From contig CAWDDH010000003.1 of the NCBI GenBank assembly GCA_963801105.1, positions 248,001 through 312,000 of the forward strand: 64,000 nucleotides of DNA, in the 5' to 3' direction. The notes under the pieces were generated by a model that was given only the letters and a program-made list of their open reading frames with translations, had not been told where the DNA came from and did no database searches. The DNA is from JAENVU01 sp963801105. GTDB lineage: Bacteria > Actinomycetota > Acidimicrobiia > IMCC26256 > JAENVU01. Position numbers and translations under genes: made by a program. This document shows, piece by piece, positions 36,675 to 46,255 of this stretch (the first letter of the stretch is position 1; each line of letters opens with the position of its first letter).

Positions 36675-37601
36675 ATGGTGCACTTCCGGCCGATGTCCGA
36701 CCTGTCGAGCGACCTCGAGCCCGTCGTCGAGCAACTCCTCGAACGCCACCTCGCGACCACGAAGGAATGGTTCCCGCATCGGTTGGTGCCGTGGAGCCGG
36801 GGACGCGACTTCGCCGAAGACGAGGCATGGAGTCCCGAGCCCGGATCCTGCTCGGACGCGGCGCGCGTTGCGTTGACGGTGAACCTCCTCACCGAGGACA
36901 ACCTCCCGTACTACTCCGAATCCCTGAGCGACGGCCGGCCCGATGGCGCGTGGGCCGAATGGTCACGGCGCTGGACCGCCGAGGAAGGTCGCCACGCGAT
37001 CGTGATCCGCGACTACCTCACCGTCACCCGCGCCGTCGATCCCGAGGCGCTCGAACGGGGCCGCATGCAACAGGTCTCGACCGGCGTGATACCGCGCTTC
37101 GCGGACCCGCACCGCGCACTCGTGTACACCTCGCTCCAAGAGCTCGCGACACGCGTCGCGCACCGCAACACCGGCGAGCTGCTCACCGACCCCGCCGGTC
37201 GCACGATCATGCGACGCGTCGCCGCCGACGAGAACCTGCACTACCTCTTCTACCGGGACCTCGCCGGTGCTGCGATCGAGCGCGACCCTTCCGCGATGGT
37301 GCTGGCGATGGACGACGTGGTCCGCGGCTTCGCGATGCCCGGGACGGGCATCACCGACTTCAGCCGCCTCGCGCGCGTCATCGCCGCGGCGGGTGTGTAC
37401 GACTTCTCGATCCATTACCACCAGATCGTCGTGCCCGTCGTGCTCCAGCGCTGGCGACTCACGGATCTCGAGGGACTCAGCAGCGACGCGGCTCGGGCTC
37501 GTGACCGGCTGGTGCGCTTCGTCGACCGGTTGCGCAAGGTTGCCGCCCGCACCGATGCGCGGCGCGAGAACGAGGCCGCGGTCGCCAGCCAGGTGGCCTG
37601 A
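36675..37601 (+). CDS. Acyl-ACP desaturase (di-iron, DesA-like)
   Basis: 308 residues. Two di-iron motifs are visible: EEGRH (RRWTAEEGRHAIVIRDYL) and DENLH (AADENLHYLFYRDL), together with the first Glu helix (ALTVNLLTEDNLPYYSESL). This is the soluble ferritin-like desaturase family, represented by DesA1/DesA2 in mycobacteria, which inserts a double bond into acyl-ACP. AAGGGGG five bases before ATG 36675 fixes the start. Confidence 0.9.
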   Translation: MVHFRPMSDLSSDLEPVVEQLLERHLATTKEWFPHRLVPWSRGRDFAEDEAWSPEPGSCSDAARVALTVNLLTEDNLPYYSESLSDGRPDGAWAEWSRRWTAEEGRHAIVIRDYLTVTRAVDPEALERGRMQQVSTGVIPRFADPHRALVYTSLQELATRVAHRNTGELLTDPAGRTIMRRVAADENLHYLFYRDLAGAAIERDPSAMVLAMDDVVRGFAMPGTGITDFSRLARVIAAAGVYDFSIHYHQIVVPVVLQRWRLTDLEGLSSDAARARDRLVRFVDRLRKVAARTDARRENEAAVASQVA

Positions 37602-37634
37602 CGTGCCCCGCCCGATGCCGCTAGGTTGCGCGCC

Positions 37635-37814
37635 ATGACCGATCGAGCTGACCTCGTCGCGGCCCACCGGGAGTTGGTCGAGGCGAGCAACGGGGTTCGA
37701 CACCTGCTGGTGCTCGAGAATCTCACTGCCGAGAAGATCGCCGAGGTCCGCGGCCGGCTCGCACGTGCGTACGAGCAGGTGACTGCCGTCGATGACGACG
37801 TCCTCGTCGTCTGA
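37635..37814 (+). CDS. Small soluble protein of unknown function (59 aa)
   Basis: Reads MTDRADLVAAHRELVEASN, then an amphipathic helix (LTAEKIAEVRGRLARAYEQV) and DDDVLVV. Mostly helical, acidic, no Cys, no recognised family. It follows the desaturase by 33 bp on the same strand. Codon use matches the neighbours, but the short length keeps confidence modest. Confidence 0.5.
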   Translation: MTDRADLVAAHRELVEASNGVRHLLVLENLTAEKIAEVRGRLARAYEQVTAVDDDVLVV

Positions 37815-37833
37815 ACGACCCCGGAGTCTGCGC

Positions 37834-38046
37834 TCACTCGCCGGGCTGACGCGATTCCGACGGTTGCGGTCGCTTGAGCAGCACCGCGACGGAACCGCCC
37901 TCCAACACGGTCATGCCCACGGCTTCCCATCCCAGTTGTCCCTCACCGTTGAGGAGCGCGACCGCCGGTGAGCCTTCGGCGGTGCGGGCGCTCGTCGGAG
38001 CCTCGAAGGGAGGGAGCGCGACGATCGAGTATTCCCAGACGGTCAT
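37834..38046 (-). CDS. DUF4177-like small protein
   Basis: 70 residues: MTVWEYSIVALPPFEAPT...LLNGEGQLGWEAVGMTVLEGGSVAVLLKRPQ. The pattern W-E-Y-x-V near the start and L-N-x-x-G-x-x-G-W-E-x-V is the DUF4177 hallmark. Function unknown. GGGAGG lies directly against the ATG, an unusually short spacing. Confidence 0.72.
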   Translation of the reverse strand: MTVWEYSIVALPPFEAPTSARTAEGSPAVALLNGEGQLGWEAVGMTVLEGGSVAVLLKRPQPSESRQPGE

Positions 38047-38210
38047 CCTCCCATCATGACCCGTTCGGACCGCCGAAGCCCGAGGTGTTGACCGTCCGCG
38101 GGGAGTTCGAACGCCTCGAACGCGAGCGTGAGGTCCCGACGAGAAGGTGGTGCGGACGCCCGGTACGCCCATACTCTCGGTGGGAGTCAGGGCGACCGTA
38201 CCGAAGGGAG

Positions 38211-39077
38211 ATGCCGCGTTGCGACGAACGATCCTGCGCCGGGTCGACACACGAGCCGAGCCCGGCGGCGGTCGAGCGCACGCGGTCTCCGCCGGTGTTC
38301 GACGGTAGGCCCGGGAGCTTCCGCTCCCGTTTCGTCCGCGATCGCGCGACGCTCCTGGATCGCCCCACCTCGCGTGGTCCGGCGGTGACGGAAGCGGACC
38401 TTGCGCCACTGCCTCCACTGCTGCAGACCTACCTGCGCCGCTGCGGCGCGGTCGGGCGGCCGCGCGTGCGCAACCTGCGAGTCGAGTTCGACGCGCAGAT
38501 GCGAAGCTCGGCCACCTCACCCTGGATGCCGGCACGTGCCACCCAGTACGAGTTCTTCGATCCACCCGCACGCCTGTTCCACATGACCGCGTCACGAGCC
38601 GGCATCCCGATCGACGTCCTGCACGAGTACATCGGGGACGCCGCGACGTTCGAGGTACGGATCGCGGGCCTGATCCCGGTGGTGAAGCAGTCGGGCCCCT
38701 CCCTCACCCACGACGAGACCGTCACGTTGATGAACGACGTCTTGGTCCTGGCGCCGGCTGCGGTGGTGGATCTGCCCTTCACGTTCGCTCCCGTCGACGA
38801 CCGATCCGTGCGCGCCACCTTCCGCAATGTCGGATTCGACGTCGAGGCGGCACTCGGATTCGATGCCGACGGCGACCTCGTCGACTTCAGGTCGGCCGAC
38901 CGGGCACACAGCCGGAAGCAAGGCGACGCGATCTGGTCGACGCCGATCTCGGACTACGCGGACGTGGACGGCATCCGCGTCGGGACGCACGGTGATGCCA
39001 ACTGGGTCGACGCCACCGGCGAGTGGACGTACGGGCGCTTCGTCGTTCGATCCATCGCCTACAACGTCGAAGAGTGA
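38211..39077 (+). CDS. DUF6544-like protein of unknown function
   Basis: About 288 residues. The core LPPLLQTYLRRCGAVGRPRVRNLRVEFDAQMR, W, EFFDPPARLFHMTA, IPIDVLHEYIGDAATFEVRIAGLIPVVKQSGPSLTHDETVTLMNDVLVLAP, ending YGRFVVRSIAYNV, resembles the DUF6544 family. The N-terminal 30-50 residues are low-quality; ATG 38211 lies directly against GAAGGGAG, and a GTG at 38295 is a plausible alternative start. No enzyme motif recognised. Confidence 0.72.
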   Translation: MPRCDERSCAGSTHEPSPAAVERTRSPPVFDGRPGSFRSRFVRDRATLLDRPTSRGPAVTEADLAPLPPLLQTYLRRCGAVGRPRVRNLRVEFDAQMRSSATSPWMPARATQYEFFDPPARLFHMTASRAGIPIDVLHEYIGDAATFEVRIAGLIPVVKQSGPSLTHDETVTLMNDVLVLAPAAVVDLPFTFAPVDDRSVRATFRNVGFDVEAALGFDADGDLVDFRSADRAHSRKQGDAIWSTPISDYADVDGIRVGTHGDANWVDATGEWTYGRFVVRSIAYNVEE

Positions 39078-39141
39078 ATCCGGCGGCCGCCCGCGGCCGG
39101 GCCGGTCACCGAAGCGACGAGCGGCGCAACTGCACCTCGGG

Positions 39142-39696
39142 TCAGATCGTCCGTCCCGAGAATGCGACGAGTCGCTCGATGGCCGTCGCACCATCCGGTG
39201 GCTGCCGCTCGGCCGCGAAAGCGTCGCCGTCCCGCATATCGGCGGTGATGGCCTGGCGGGCAAAGCCGTCGACCTCCGCGACGAGCGAGTCGGGCAACTC
39301 CCAGTCCTGTCCCGTCGAGCTCGCGAGATCCCAGCCGTGGACCAGGCCGTCGAACGCGACGAGTCGGGCGAACACCGCGCCCGGCATCGGTCCTCCCGGC
39401 GTCTGCATCGTGCGATCGCCGGCGCCCGGCGACTGGACGGCGTCGAGCAGCTCATCCATCGACCCCTCGAACTGAGCCACCGCTTCGGCATCGCCCGACG
39501 CCGATGCAGACTCGGATGGCACCTCTCCTCGGAACATCGGAGCGAATGCCGATGCAAGCCCCGTCATGTGCGCGAGCACCCCCGCGACCGTGAACTTCGC
39601 GCACGGGGTGGGCGCTCCGAGTTGTCCGGGATCGATGCGCGCGGCCACCTCCCGAAGCTTCGGGATGATGATCGCCAGTTGCTCATTGCCTTCCAT
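39142..39696 (-). CDS. TIGR03086-type (mycothiol-dependent maleylpyruvate isomerase-like) protein
   Basis: 184 residues of the DinB-like four-helix fold: PTPCAKFTVAGVLAHMTGLASAFAPMF, then RLVAFDGLVHGWDLASSTGQ and a C-terminal VAFSGR. The His of VLAHM and those around LVHGWDL form the metal site in relatives. Several members use mycothiol, which fits an actinobacterium. Substrate unknown. It sits 39 bp downstream of the cupin gene and is probably co-transcribed. Confidence 0.82.
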   Translation of the reverse strand: MEGNEQLAIIIPKLREVAARIDPGQLGAPTPCAKFTVAGVLAHMTGLASAFAPMFRGEVPSESASASGDAEAVAQFEGSMDELLDAVQSPGAGDRTMQTPGGPMPGAVFARLVAFDGLVHGWDLASSTGQDWELPDSLVAEVDGFARQAITADMRDGDAFAAERQPPDGATAIERLVAFSGRTI

Positions 39697-39735
39697 GAGT
39701 GTCTCCTCGTCTCGTCGTGCGCACCTGGACCTCGG

Positions 39736-40122
39736 TCAACCGGCGATCCGGGCCAGCATGTGATCCATGACTGCTCCGTGTTCGGCCTGCGGGCTGAAGA
39801 GCACCACTTCGGCGTCCTCGACCACGCGGACGCTGTGGCCCGCCGGCCAGAAGAAGAGATCCTCTCCGACGCAGGTCTCTTCGGTGCCATCGAGGTAGGC
39901 GACCACGACCTGTCCGGAGATCATGAACCCCCAATGGGGCGCGTGGCAGGCATCGTCGTCGAGCCCTTCGAGCAGGGGGGCGATGTCGGTTCCCGCGCCG
40001 AGCGAGAAGTACTCGGCTCCGAGCGACGCGTACGGCGACGGATCGCCGAAGTCGGTCTGCTGCCGCGCGACCGCTCCGGGCACGTCGATCTTGGTCGGTA
40101 TGTCGCGCTTGGTGATTCGCAT
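39736..40122 (-). CDS. Cupin-domain protein
   Basis: 128 residues. A single beta-barrel with His-rich motif 1 (DACHAPHWGFMISGQVVVAYLDG) and motif 2 region (DLFFWPAGHSVRV). It may bind a metal and act as a small-molecule sensor or isomerase. ATG 40122 is preferred over an upstream extension. It is divergent from the HxlR gene across 124 bp, so may be its target. Confidence 0.75.
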   Translation of the reverse strand: MRITKRDIPTKIDVPGAVARQQTDFGDPSPYASLGAEYFSLGAGTDIAPLLEGLDDDACHAPHWGFMISGQVVVAYLDGTEETCVGEDLFFWPAGHSVRVVEDAEVVLFSPQAEHGAVMDHMLARIAG

Positions 40123-40214
40123 CGGTGCTCGTCTCGGTCGGCTTCGCCGGGCCGGTCGGCTCGACGTCGAAAGGTGACGATCCCCACTCAAGTCGGTACC
40201 AGGCCGACCGGATA

Positions 40215-40229
40215 GTTCCAATACTGAAC
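40215..40229. promoter_or_regulatory. Candidate HxlR operator half-sites GTTC-N7-GAAC
   Basis: GTTC (40215-40218) and GAAC (40226-40229) form a short inverted repeat 17 bp before the HxlR start, between it and the cupin gene. Short arms make chance occurrence possible. Confidence 0.3.
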
Positions 40230-40246
40230 CGAGCTACGGTCGGTCG

Positions 40247-40909
40247 ATGAAGACCTACGGTCAGTACTGCCCCGTCTCGCGCTCGGCCGAGCTCCTCGGT
40301 GACCGCTGGACGATCCACATCGTTCGGGACCTGCTCACCGGAACGACCCGCTTCAACGAGCTGATCCGGGGCAACCCTGGTCTCTCCCGAGCGCTGTTGA
40401 GCCGTCGCATGCGCCAACTGCGTACGGCCGGTGTCGTCGAACAGCACGAGGACGGCTCCTACCGGCTGACCGCGTCGGGTCGGGACCTCGAACCGGTCGT
40501 GTTCGGCCTCGCCACGTGGGGGGCGCGGTGGGCGTTCGGCGAACCGACGCGCGAGGAGCTCGACCCTGACCTCCTCCTGTGGTGGCTCCACCGGCAGATG
40601 GACGCGACCGAGCTGCCCCGCCCTCGGTTCACGGTCTACGTGCCCTTCACCGACCATCCCAATCGGTATTGGATCGTGGTCGAAGAGGAAGCGTCGCTCT
40701 GCCTCGCCGATCCGGGCTTCGAGGTCGACGTCACCCTGCGCGCCGACCGAGCCGCCCTCTACCGCACCTACCTCGGCCAGAGGTCTCTCGTCGCCGCCCG
40801 CCGCAACGGTGACATCGAGCTCACCGGTTCGCAGAAGTCGGTGCAGGCGTTCTTCAAGGCCTTCCGACATTCACCCGTGGGCGCGATCGTCGCCGCGGAA
40901 TCACCGTGA
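40247..40909 (+). CDS. HxlR-family regulator with SCP2-like C-terminal domain
   Basis: 220 residues. Residues 1-95 are an HxlR winged helix (CPVSRSAELLGDRWTIHIVRDLLTGTTRFNELIRGNPGLSRALLSRRMRQLRTAGVV). Residues about 120-215 resemble a sterol-carrier SCP2 fold (ADPGFEVDVTLRADRAALYRTYLGQ, ELTGSQKSVQAFFKAF), a fusion common in actinobacteria that could bind a lipid ligand. It is divergent from the cupin/TIGR03086 pair. Confidence 0.85.
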   Translation: MKTYGQYCPVSRSAELLGDRWTIHIVRDLLTGTTRFNELIRGNPGLSRALLSRRMRQLRTAGVVEQHEDGSYRLTASGRDLEPVVFGLATWGARWAFGEPTREELDPDLLLWWLHRQMDATELPRPRFTVYVPFTDHPNRYWIVVEEEASLCLADPGFEVDVTLRADRAALYRTYLGQRSLVAARRNGDIELTGSQKSVQAFFKAFRHSPVGAIVAAESP

Positions 40910-40933
40910 CCTTGCCCGGTACGGACGCCCCAT

Positions 40934-42505
40934 CTAGACGACGGCGACGTCGACGAACAGCTCGGGGTGGTCGCGGCGAGCCCGATTGAGGCTGAACTCG
41001 GAGTCGAAGACCGCGAGCTGGGCGCCATCGGCGCGCTCGAGGATCCGTACGCCGTATTGACCGGCGAGCAGCGACGCCGCGTCGGCGTCGACCCGGCGGG
41101 CGTGGTGGGTTCCCATCGCCTCGAAGACCGCCGGCGCGCCGAACTCGTCGCCGAGCCGGAATGCCGCAACGTCGAACTGCAGCGGCCCGACCGCACCGGC
41201 GATGGTGAGCGGGCCGTTCGGGCCGTCGTGGAACAGCTGGACCACACCCTCCGCCGCGAGTTGGTCGAGCCCGCGCCGGAGCTGCTTGTGACGCGAGACG
41301 TCGCCGGAACGGACGCGGGAGAACAGCTCCGGGATGAAGGCCGGGATCGGCGGCAACTCGGCCGGCGGACCGTCGTAGACGGTCTCGCCGATCGCGAGCC
41401 CCCCGGGGCTGACGATGCCGACGATGTCCCCCGGGTACGCGAGCTCGACGGTGTCACGCTCGTTGCCGAGCATCGTGTGCGCGAACTTCGTCGTGAGCTG
41501 GCGCCCGTTCGACGAACGTCGCAGCGTCATCCCGCGTTCGAAGCGGCCGCTCGCGACCCGCACGAACGCCACGTGGTCGCGATGGGCGGGGTCCATGTTC
41601 GACTGGATCTTGAACACCAGGCCCGCGAACTGGGCGTCGAGGGGTCGCACGGAGCCGTCGATCGTCTCGGGCGGCGCCGGTGCCGGCACGAGACCCGTGA
41701 GCGCGTCGAGCAGCGTCCCGACGCCGAAGTTGGTGATCGCTGAACCGAAGAGCGTGGGGGTCGTCGTGCCGGCGCGGTAGCCGTCAGGGTCGTGGACACA
41801 CTCGGTGGCGTCGAGCAACTCCAGCTCCTCGACGGCGCGTTCCCATTCGGCGCCGTCGCGCGCCGCGGCATCCCGATCGTCGAGCTGCTCCACCGGCGCG
41901 ATGGTGCTCCCGCCGGCGCTGCGCTCGAACCGGTGGTAGGTGCCGGTCGCACGATCGATCACGCCACGGAGATCGCCGAACCGCCCGACCGGCCATGTCA
42001 ACGGCGTGGGCCGCACACCGAGCTCGCGCTCGATGTTGTCGAGGATCCCGATCGCATCGAGTCCGGGGCGGTCGCACTTGTTCACGAAGGTCACCACCGG
42101 GATGCCCCGACGGCGGGCGACCTCGAACAACGTGCGGGTGCGGGCTTCGACGCCTTTGGCCGCGTCGAGGACCATGACCGCCGCGTCGGCGGCGGCGAGC
42201 ACGCGGTAGGTGTCCTCGGAGAAGTCCTCGTGACCGGGCGTGTCGAGCAGGTTGAACACGATCCCCTCGCGCTCGAAGCGCAGCACCGTGGAGCTCACCG
42301 AGATCCCGCGTTGGCGTTCGAGCGCCATCCAGTCCGACCTCGCGGCGCGCCGGCCGTGCCGGGCCCGCACCGATCCGGCGACGCCGATCACCCCCGAGTA
42401 CAGCAACAGCTTCTCGGTGAGCGTCGTCTTGCCCGCGTCGGGATGCGAGATGATCGCGAACGTCCGCCGTCGGGCCGCCTCGCCCACGATCTCCGATGAG
42501 GTCAC
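40934..42505 (-). CDS. prfC: Peptide chain release factor 3
   Basis: 523 residues with a GTP-binding domain: G1 SHPDAGKTTLTEKLLLY, switch region ERQRGISVSSTV, G3 DTPGHEDFSEDTYR, G4 NKCDRPG. Domains 2 and 3 follow (VFKIQSNMDPAHRDHVAFVRVASGRFERGM), as in RF3, a GTPase that recycles RF1/RF2 from the ribosome. Start is GTG at 42505. Confidence 0.93.
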   Translation of the reverse strand: MTSSEIVGEAARRRTFAIISHPDAGKTTLTEKLLLYSGVIGVAGSVRARHGRRAARSDWMALERQRGISVSSTVLRFEREGIVFNLLDTPGHEDFSEDTYRVLAAADAAVMVLDAAKGVEARTRTLFEVARRRGIPVVTFVNKCDRPGLDAIGILDNIERELGVRPTPLTWPVGRFGDLRGVIDRATGTYHRFERSAGGSTIAPVEQLDDRDAAARDGAEWERAVEELELLDATECVHDPDGYRAGTTTPTLFGSAITNFGVGTLLDALTGLVPAPAPPETIDGSVRPLDAQFAGLVFKIQSNMDPAHRDHVAFVRVASGRFERGMTLRRSSNGRQLTTKFAHTMLGNERDTVELAYPGDIVGIVSPGGLAIGETVYDGPPAELPPIPAFIPELFSRVRSGDVSRHKQLRRGLDQLAAEGVVQLFHDGPNGPLTIAGAVGPLQFDVAAFRLGDEFGAPAVFEAMGTHHARRVDADAASLLAGQYGVRILERADGAQLAVFDSEFSLNRARRDHPELFVDVAVV

Positions 42506-42849
42506 GATCGCCGCGACCGGCGGAGCCGCGCATCGGACGCGAACCCGCCCGGCGACTCGAGAAGATCGCGCATCTCGTCGAGACTGCAGTCGAACGGTTC
42601 GGACGCCTTCACGAGCCGGGGGCGTTGCCGAACACGGTCGGCAGCACGGCGGGCATGAACAAGCAGCGGCAACTCACCATCCGGACTCCGGGCACCAGCC
42701 CTGCGTGACGTGACCCGAGAGTGTAGATCCGGGCGCGAATGCCGACCGCACCGATGGCCGGCGTCGAACCGGCCTGGAAGGTGTTCGGACCGCGGCGACG
42801 GAGCCGCGAACGTCGAGACCCGCCCGGTCGGATCCGCCGGACTCGGGAC
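42506..42849. other. Gene-free interval between prfC and the universal stress protein
   Basis: About 344 bp. The plus strand has a 70-codon frame (42496-42708) with ETAVERFGRL, a phrase seen in SDR proteins, but there is no Rossmann motif or sensible start. The minus strand holds only overlapping shadows. It probably contains the divergent-side promoter of prfC and old coding debris; no hairpin terminator seen. Confidence 0.5.
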
Positions 42850-43275
42850 TCACTCGCGATGGCGGACGACGACCACGGGGCAGGGCGCGTGCAGCACGAC
42901 CTGCTGGCTCACCGAGCCGAGGAGCAGACCCTTGAACCCACCACGACCTCGGGACCCGACGACGAGGAGATCCGCGTCGGAGCAGTTGTCCAACAAGGCG
43001 CTGGCGGCGCCCGCAGCCACCATGGCGCGCTCGATCTCGATGCCTTCGAGCTCGGACCCGATCGCCGTGGTTGCCGCATCGATCGTGTGCCGCGCCGCCT
43101 GCTCGAACACTGTCGGGTCGAGTGGTCCGACCCCCGGATCCTCGTGTCCCACCGGCAGCGTCCACGCACTCACGATCCGCAGGGGCGCCGCGCGGAGGCG
43201 GGCCTCGACCGCAGCGAACCGCAGCGCGTCCATGGACGCGTCGGAACCGTCGACCCCGACAACGACGACCCCCAT
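42850..43275 (-). CDS. Universal stress protein (UspA family)
   Basis: 141 residues: VVVVGVDGSDASMDALRFA at the start and the ATP-binding pattern G-2x-G-9x-G-S/T as GSRGRGGFKGLLLGSVSQ, then VVLHAPCPVVVVR. Cytoplasmic ATP-binding stress protein. It is divergent from the P-type ATPase with about 210 bp between. Confidence 0.9.
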   Translation of the reverse strand: MGVVVVGVDGSDASMDALRFAAVEARLRAAPLRIVSAWTLPVGHEDPGVGPLDPTVFEQAARHTIDAATTAIGSELEGIEIERAMVAAGAASALLDNCSDADLLVVGSRGRGGFKGLLLGSVSQQVVLHAPCPVVVVRHRE

Positions 43276-43484
43276 GTGGCCTCCTCACTCACCGGTACTC
43301 TCCACCGAACCTCTCAACCGTCGCGGAAGCGCGCGTCCGAGTCCAGGGCACGAAGTCCCGGGGCCGCGGTGGGCCGGCCCGCTCCCCGCACCCCAGGACG
43401 AACCGAGGTCTCGGCCCGAGCACCCGGCGCACAGGACCTTGGACCCTTTCGGCCCGACGCCGTACACGGCCATACTCATGACGG

Positions 43485-46220
43485 ATGTCGGCGTCGCAGT
43501 TCACCACCGTGTCCGACCACTCGTTGCCTCTCGACGAGCCATGGCACTCCATCCCGGTCGCGCAGGTCGCGGCCCTGCTCCGGACCGGAGACGAGGGCCT
43601 CTCCGTCGACGCAGCCCATCGACGGCTCGGAGTCTGCGGGACCAACGAACTCGAAGCCGCGCCGCCGCCGAGCGCCGTGCTCACGTTCCTCGCGCAGTTC
43701 CGGAGCCCGCTCATCTACATCCTCCTCGGCGCGGCGGTCGTGACGGCAGCCCTCGGCGAATGGATCGACACCGGAGCCATCGCCGCCATCCTCCTCATCA
43801 ACGCGGTCATCGGGTTCGCCCAGGAACGCCGAGCCGAGGCCTCGGTCCGCGCGCTACAGCACCTGGTCTCGCTGCGCGCGCACGTCGTGCGGGACGGGCA
43901 CGAGCACCAGATCCCCAGCCGAGAGATCGTCCCCGGTGACCTCGTGATGCTGGAGACGGGAGTCCGCGTTCCGGCCGATGTTCGGCTGAGTCATACCGTG
44001 GGCCTGCAGGTCGACGAGTCGCTGCTCACCGGCGAGTCGGTTCCGGTGACGAAACGGACCCAGCCCGTCGACGTGCACATCCCGCTGGCCGATCACACGT
44101 GCATCGCCCACGCCGGGTCCGTCGTCAGCAGCGGACGGGCCCGTGGCATCGCGGTGTCGACCGGGATGCGCAGCGTGCTCGGCGCGATCGCCGGACAGAT
44201 CCGGGCCGAGGAGTCGCCGCCCAGTCCACTCCAGATCCGAATGCAGCAGCTCGCCCGCATCATCGGCGTCGTGGTCGCGATCGCCGCGACGGCCGCGTTC
44301 GGTATCGGCATCGTCGTCGGCGAGCCGGTGGCTGACATGTTCCGGTTCGCGGTCGCGATGGCGGTCGGCGTGATCCCCGAGGGTCTGCCCGTGGTCCTCA
44401 CCATCACCCTCGCGGTCGGCGTCCGGCGCATGGCGGATCGGCGCGCCATCATCCGCCGACTGGCGGCGGTCGAGACGCTCGGGAGCACGACCGTGATCGG
44501 CTCGGACAAGACGGGCACCCTGACGGAGAACCGGATGACGGTCGAAGCGATCTGGGCTGGCGGCCGCACCTTCCTGCTCGGCGCAGCCGACGTCGCCGAG
44601 GTCGCCGAGGTCGCAGCGGACCCAACCGGCCCGCTGCACCGGACGCTCCTCTGCGGCGTGCTGGCCAACGAGGCCCAGCTGTACCTCGAAGGCGACGAGG
44701 TCCAGACCGAGGGGGACCCGACGGAGTCTGCCCTGCTCGTCGCCGCGGCCGGACTCGGCATCGAGCCCGAGGATGCGAGGAATCGTCACGAGCTGGTCGC
44801 CGAGATCCCGTTCGAGCCGGAGTCCCGTTACTCGGCGAGCATCCGGACCGACCGCACCGGTCACCTGCTCTGTGTGAAGGGGGCACCGGAACGGATCATC
44901 GAGCTCTGCGACACGACGCTCGGTCCGGACGGCCCTGAACCCGTCGATCCCGAAACGCTCCACGCAGCGGCTCATTCGCTGGCGGCGCAGGGGCTCCGGG
45001 TGCTCGCGATGGCGGAACGCGGGCTCGAACGCGATCCCGGAACCGACGAGCCGGACCGATTCGTGCGCGACGGCGGACTCACCTTCCTGGGTCTCCAGGG
45101 AATGCTCGACCCACCGCGCGATGGGGTCGCCGCCGCGGTCGCGGGCTGTCGTGAGGCGGGGATCCGCCCGATCATGATCACCGGCGACCACGTGATCACT
45201 GCCCAGGCCATCGCGGCGCGCATCGGGATCGCCGATCAGGACCCGGCCGCGCTCACCGGCGCCACCGTGGAGACCCTGAGTGAACGGGAACTCCGTGATC
45301 GCGTGGGGAGTGTGTCCATCTACGCGCGCGTCAGCCCCGAACACAAGCTCCGGATCGTCCAGGCGCTCCAGGCCAACGGGGAGGTCGTCGCGCTCACCGG
45401 CGACGGCGTCAACGACGCGCCGGCGCTCAAGGCGGCGAACATCGGCATCGCCATGGGCAAGGGCGGGACCGACGTCGCGAGAGAGGCGGCCGACGTCGTG
45501 CTCGCCGACGACGACTTCTCGAGCATCTACGCCGCGGTGCATCAGGGACGGGCCACGTTCGACAACGTGCGCAAGGTGACCTACTTCCTGCTGTCCACCG
45601 GCGCCGCGGAGCTCGTCGCCCTCACGGTGGCACTTGCCCTGCGGTGGCCGCTCTTGCTCCTCCCCACGCAGATCCTGTGGCTCAACCTCGTCACCAACGG
45701 GGTCCAGGATGTGGCGCTCGGGTTCGAGCCTCCCGAACCCGAGATCCTCCGCCGGCCGCCGCGCCGCCCGCGAGAAGGCATCATGAGCGCGCTGCTCTGG
45801 AAGCGCACGATCCTGGTGAGCACCGTGATGGCCGCGGGCATGCTCGTGTTGTTCCGATGGGAGTTCGACCGCACCGGATCCGTCGAAGCGGCCCGGACGG
45901 TCGCGCTGACCACGATGGTCTTGTTCCAGACCTTCCATCTCGGCAACGTGCGCTCCGAACAGCAGTCGGCGTTCCGGATCAACCCGGCGTCGAACCCGTT
46001 CCTGCTGATCACCGCCGTCACCGCGCTCTCGGTTCACGCGTTGGCCCTCTACGTCCCGCTCACGCAGTATCTCCTCGGCGTCGAACCGATCGGGCTCGAC
46101 GCGTGGATGCGCGCGGTGGCCGTGGCGGGCACCATCATCCTGGTCGGCGAAGCCGACAAGCTCGTCGAGCGCCGGCACCGGGACGCGCGCGGGCGACCTC
46201 GGCACCGCGCCGACGCGTGA
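43485..46220 (+). CDS. Cation-transporting P-type ATPase (P2-type)
   Basis: 911 residues. N-terminal cation ATPase domain, then LLTGESVPV (TGES dephosphorylation loop), membrane motif VGVIPEGLPVVLTITLAVG (P-E-G-L in helix 4, a calcium/sodium-pump feature), phosphorylation site DKTGTLT, nucleotide-binding KGAPERI, and GDGVNDAPALKAANIGIAMG. Four or more C-terminal helices finish it. Substrate not certain: PEGLP resembles Ca2+ and related P2A pumps and archaeal/bacterial Na+/K+-like pumps. ATG start. Confidence 0.9.
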   Translation: MSASQFTTVSDHSLPLDEPWHSIPVAQVAALLRTGDEGLSVDAAHRRLGVCGTNELEAAPPPSAVLTFLAQFRSPLIYILLGAAVVTAALGEWIDTGAIAAILLINAVIGFAQERRAEASVRALQHLVSLRAHVVRDGHEHQIPSREIVPGDLVMLETGVRVPADVRLSHTVGLQVDESLLTGESVPVTKRTQPVDVHIPLADHTCIAHAGSVVSSGRARGIAVSTGMRSVLGAIAGQIRAEESPPSPLQIRMQQLARIIGVVVAIAATAAFGIGIVVGEPVADMFRFAVAMAVGVIPEGLPVVLTITLAVGVRRMADRRAIIRRLAAVETLGSTTVIGSDKTGTLTENRMTVEAIWAGGRTFLLGAADVAEVAEVAADPTGPLHRTLLCGVLANEAQLYLEGDEVQTEGDPTESALLVAAAGLGIEPEDARNRHELVAEIPFEPESRYSASIRTDRTGHLLCVKGAPERIIELCDTTLGPDGPEPVDPETLHAAAHSLAAQGLRVLAMAERGLERDPGTDEPDRFVRDGGLTFLGLQGMLDPPRDGVAAAVAGCREAGIRPIMITGDHVITAQAIAARIGIADQDPAALTGATVETLSERELRDRVGSVSIYARVSPEHKLRIVQALQANGEVVALTGDGVNDAPALKAANIGIAMGKGGTDVAREAADVVLADDDFSSIYAAVHQGRATFDNVRKVTYFLLSTGAAELVALTVALALRWPLLLLPTQILWLNLVTNGVQDVALGFEPPEPEILRRPPRRPREGIMSALLWKRTILVSTVMAAGMLVLFRWEFDRTGSVEAARTVALTTMVLFQTFHLGNVRSEQQSAFRINPASNPFLLITAVTALSVHALALYVPLTQYLLGVEPIGLDAWMRAVAVAGTIILVGEADKLVERRHRDARGRPRHRADA

Positions 46221-46255
46221 TGGAGGGCGGACCATCCGCAGCATCCACCCGAGCG

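Noticed and set aside
42496..42708. A 70-codon plus-strand ORF overlapping the prfC start
   Set aside because: Contains an SDR-like phrase but no fold, start signal or context; probably debris.
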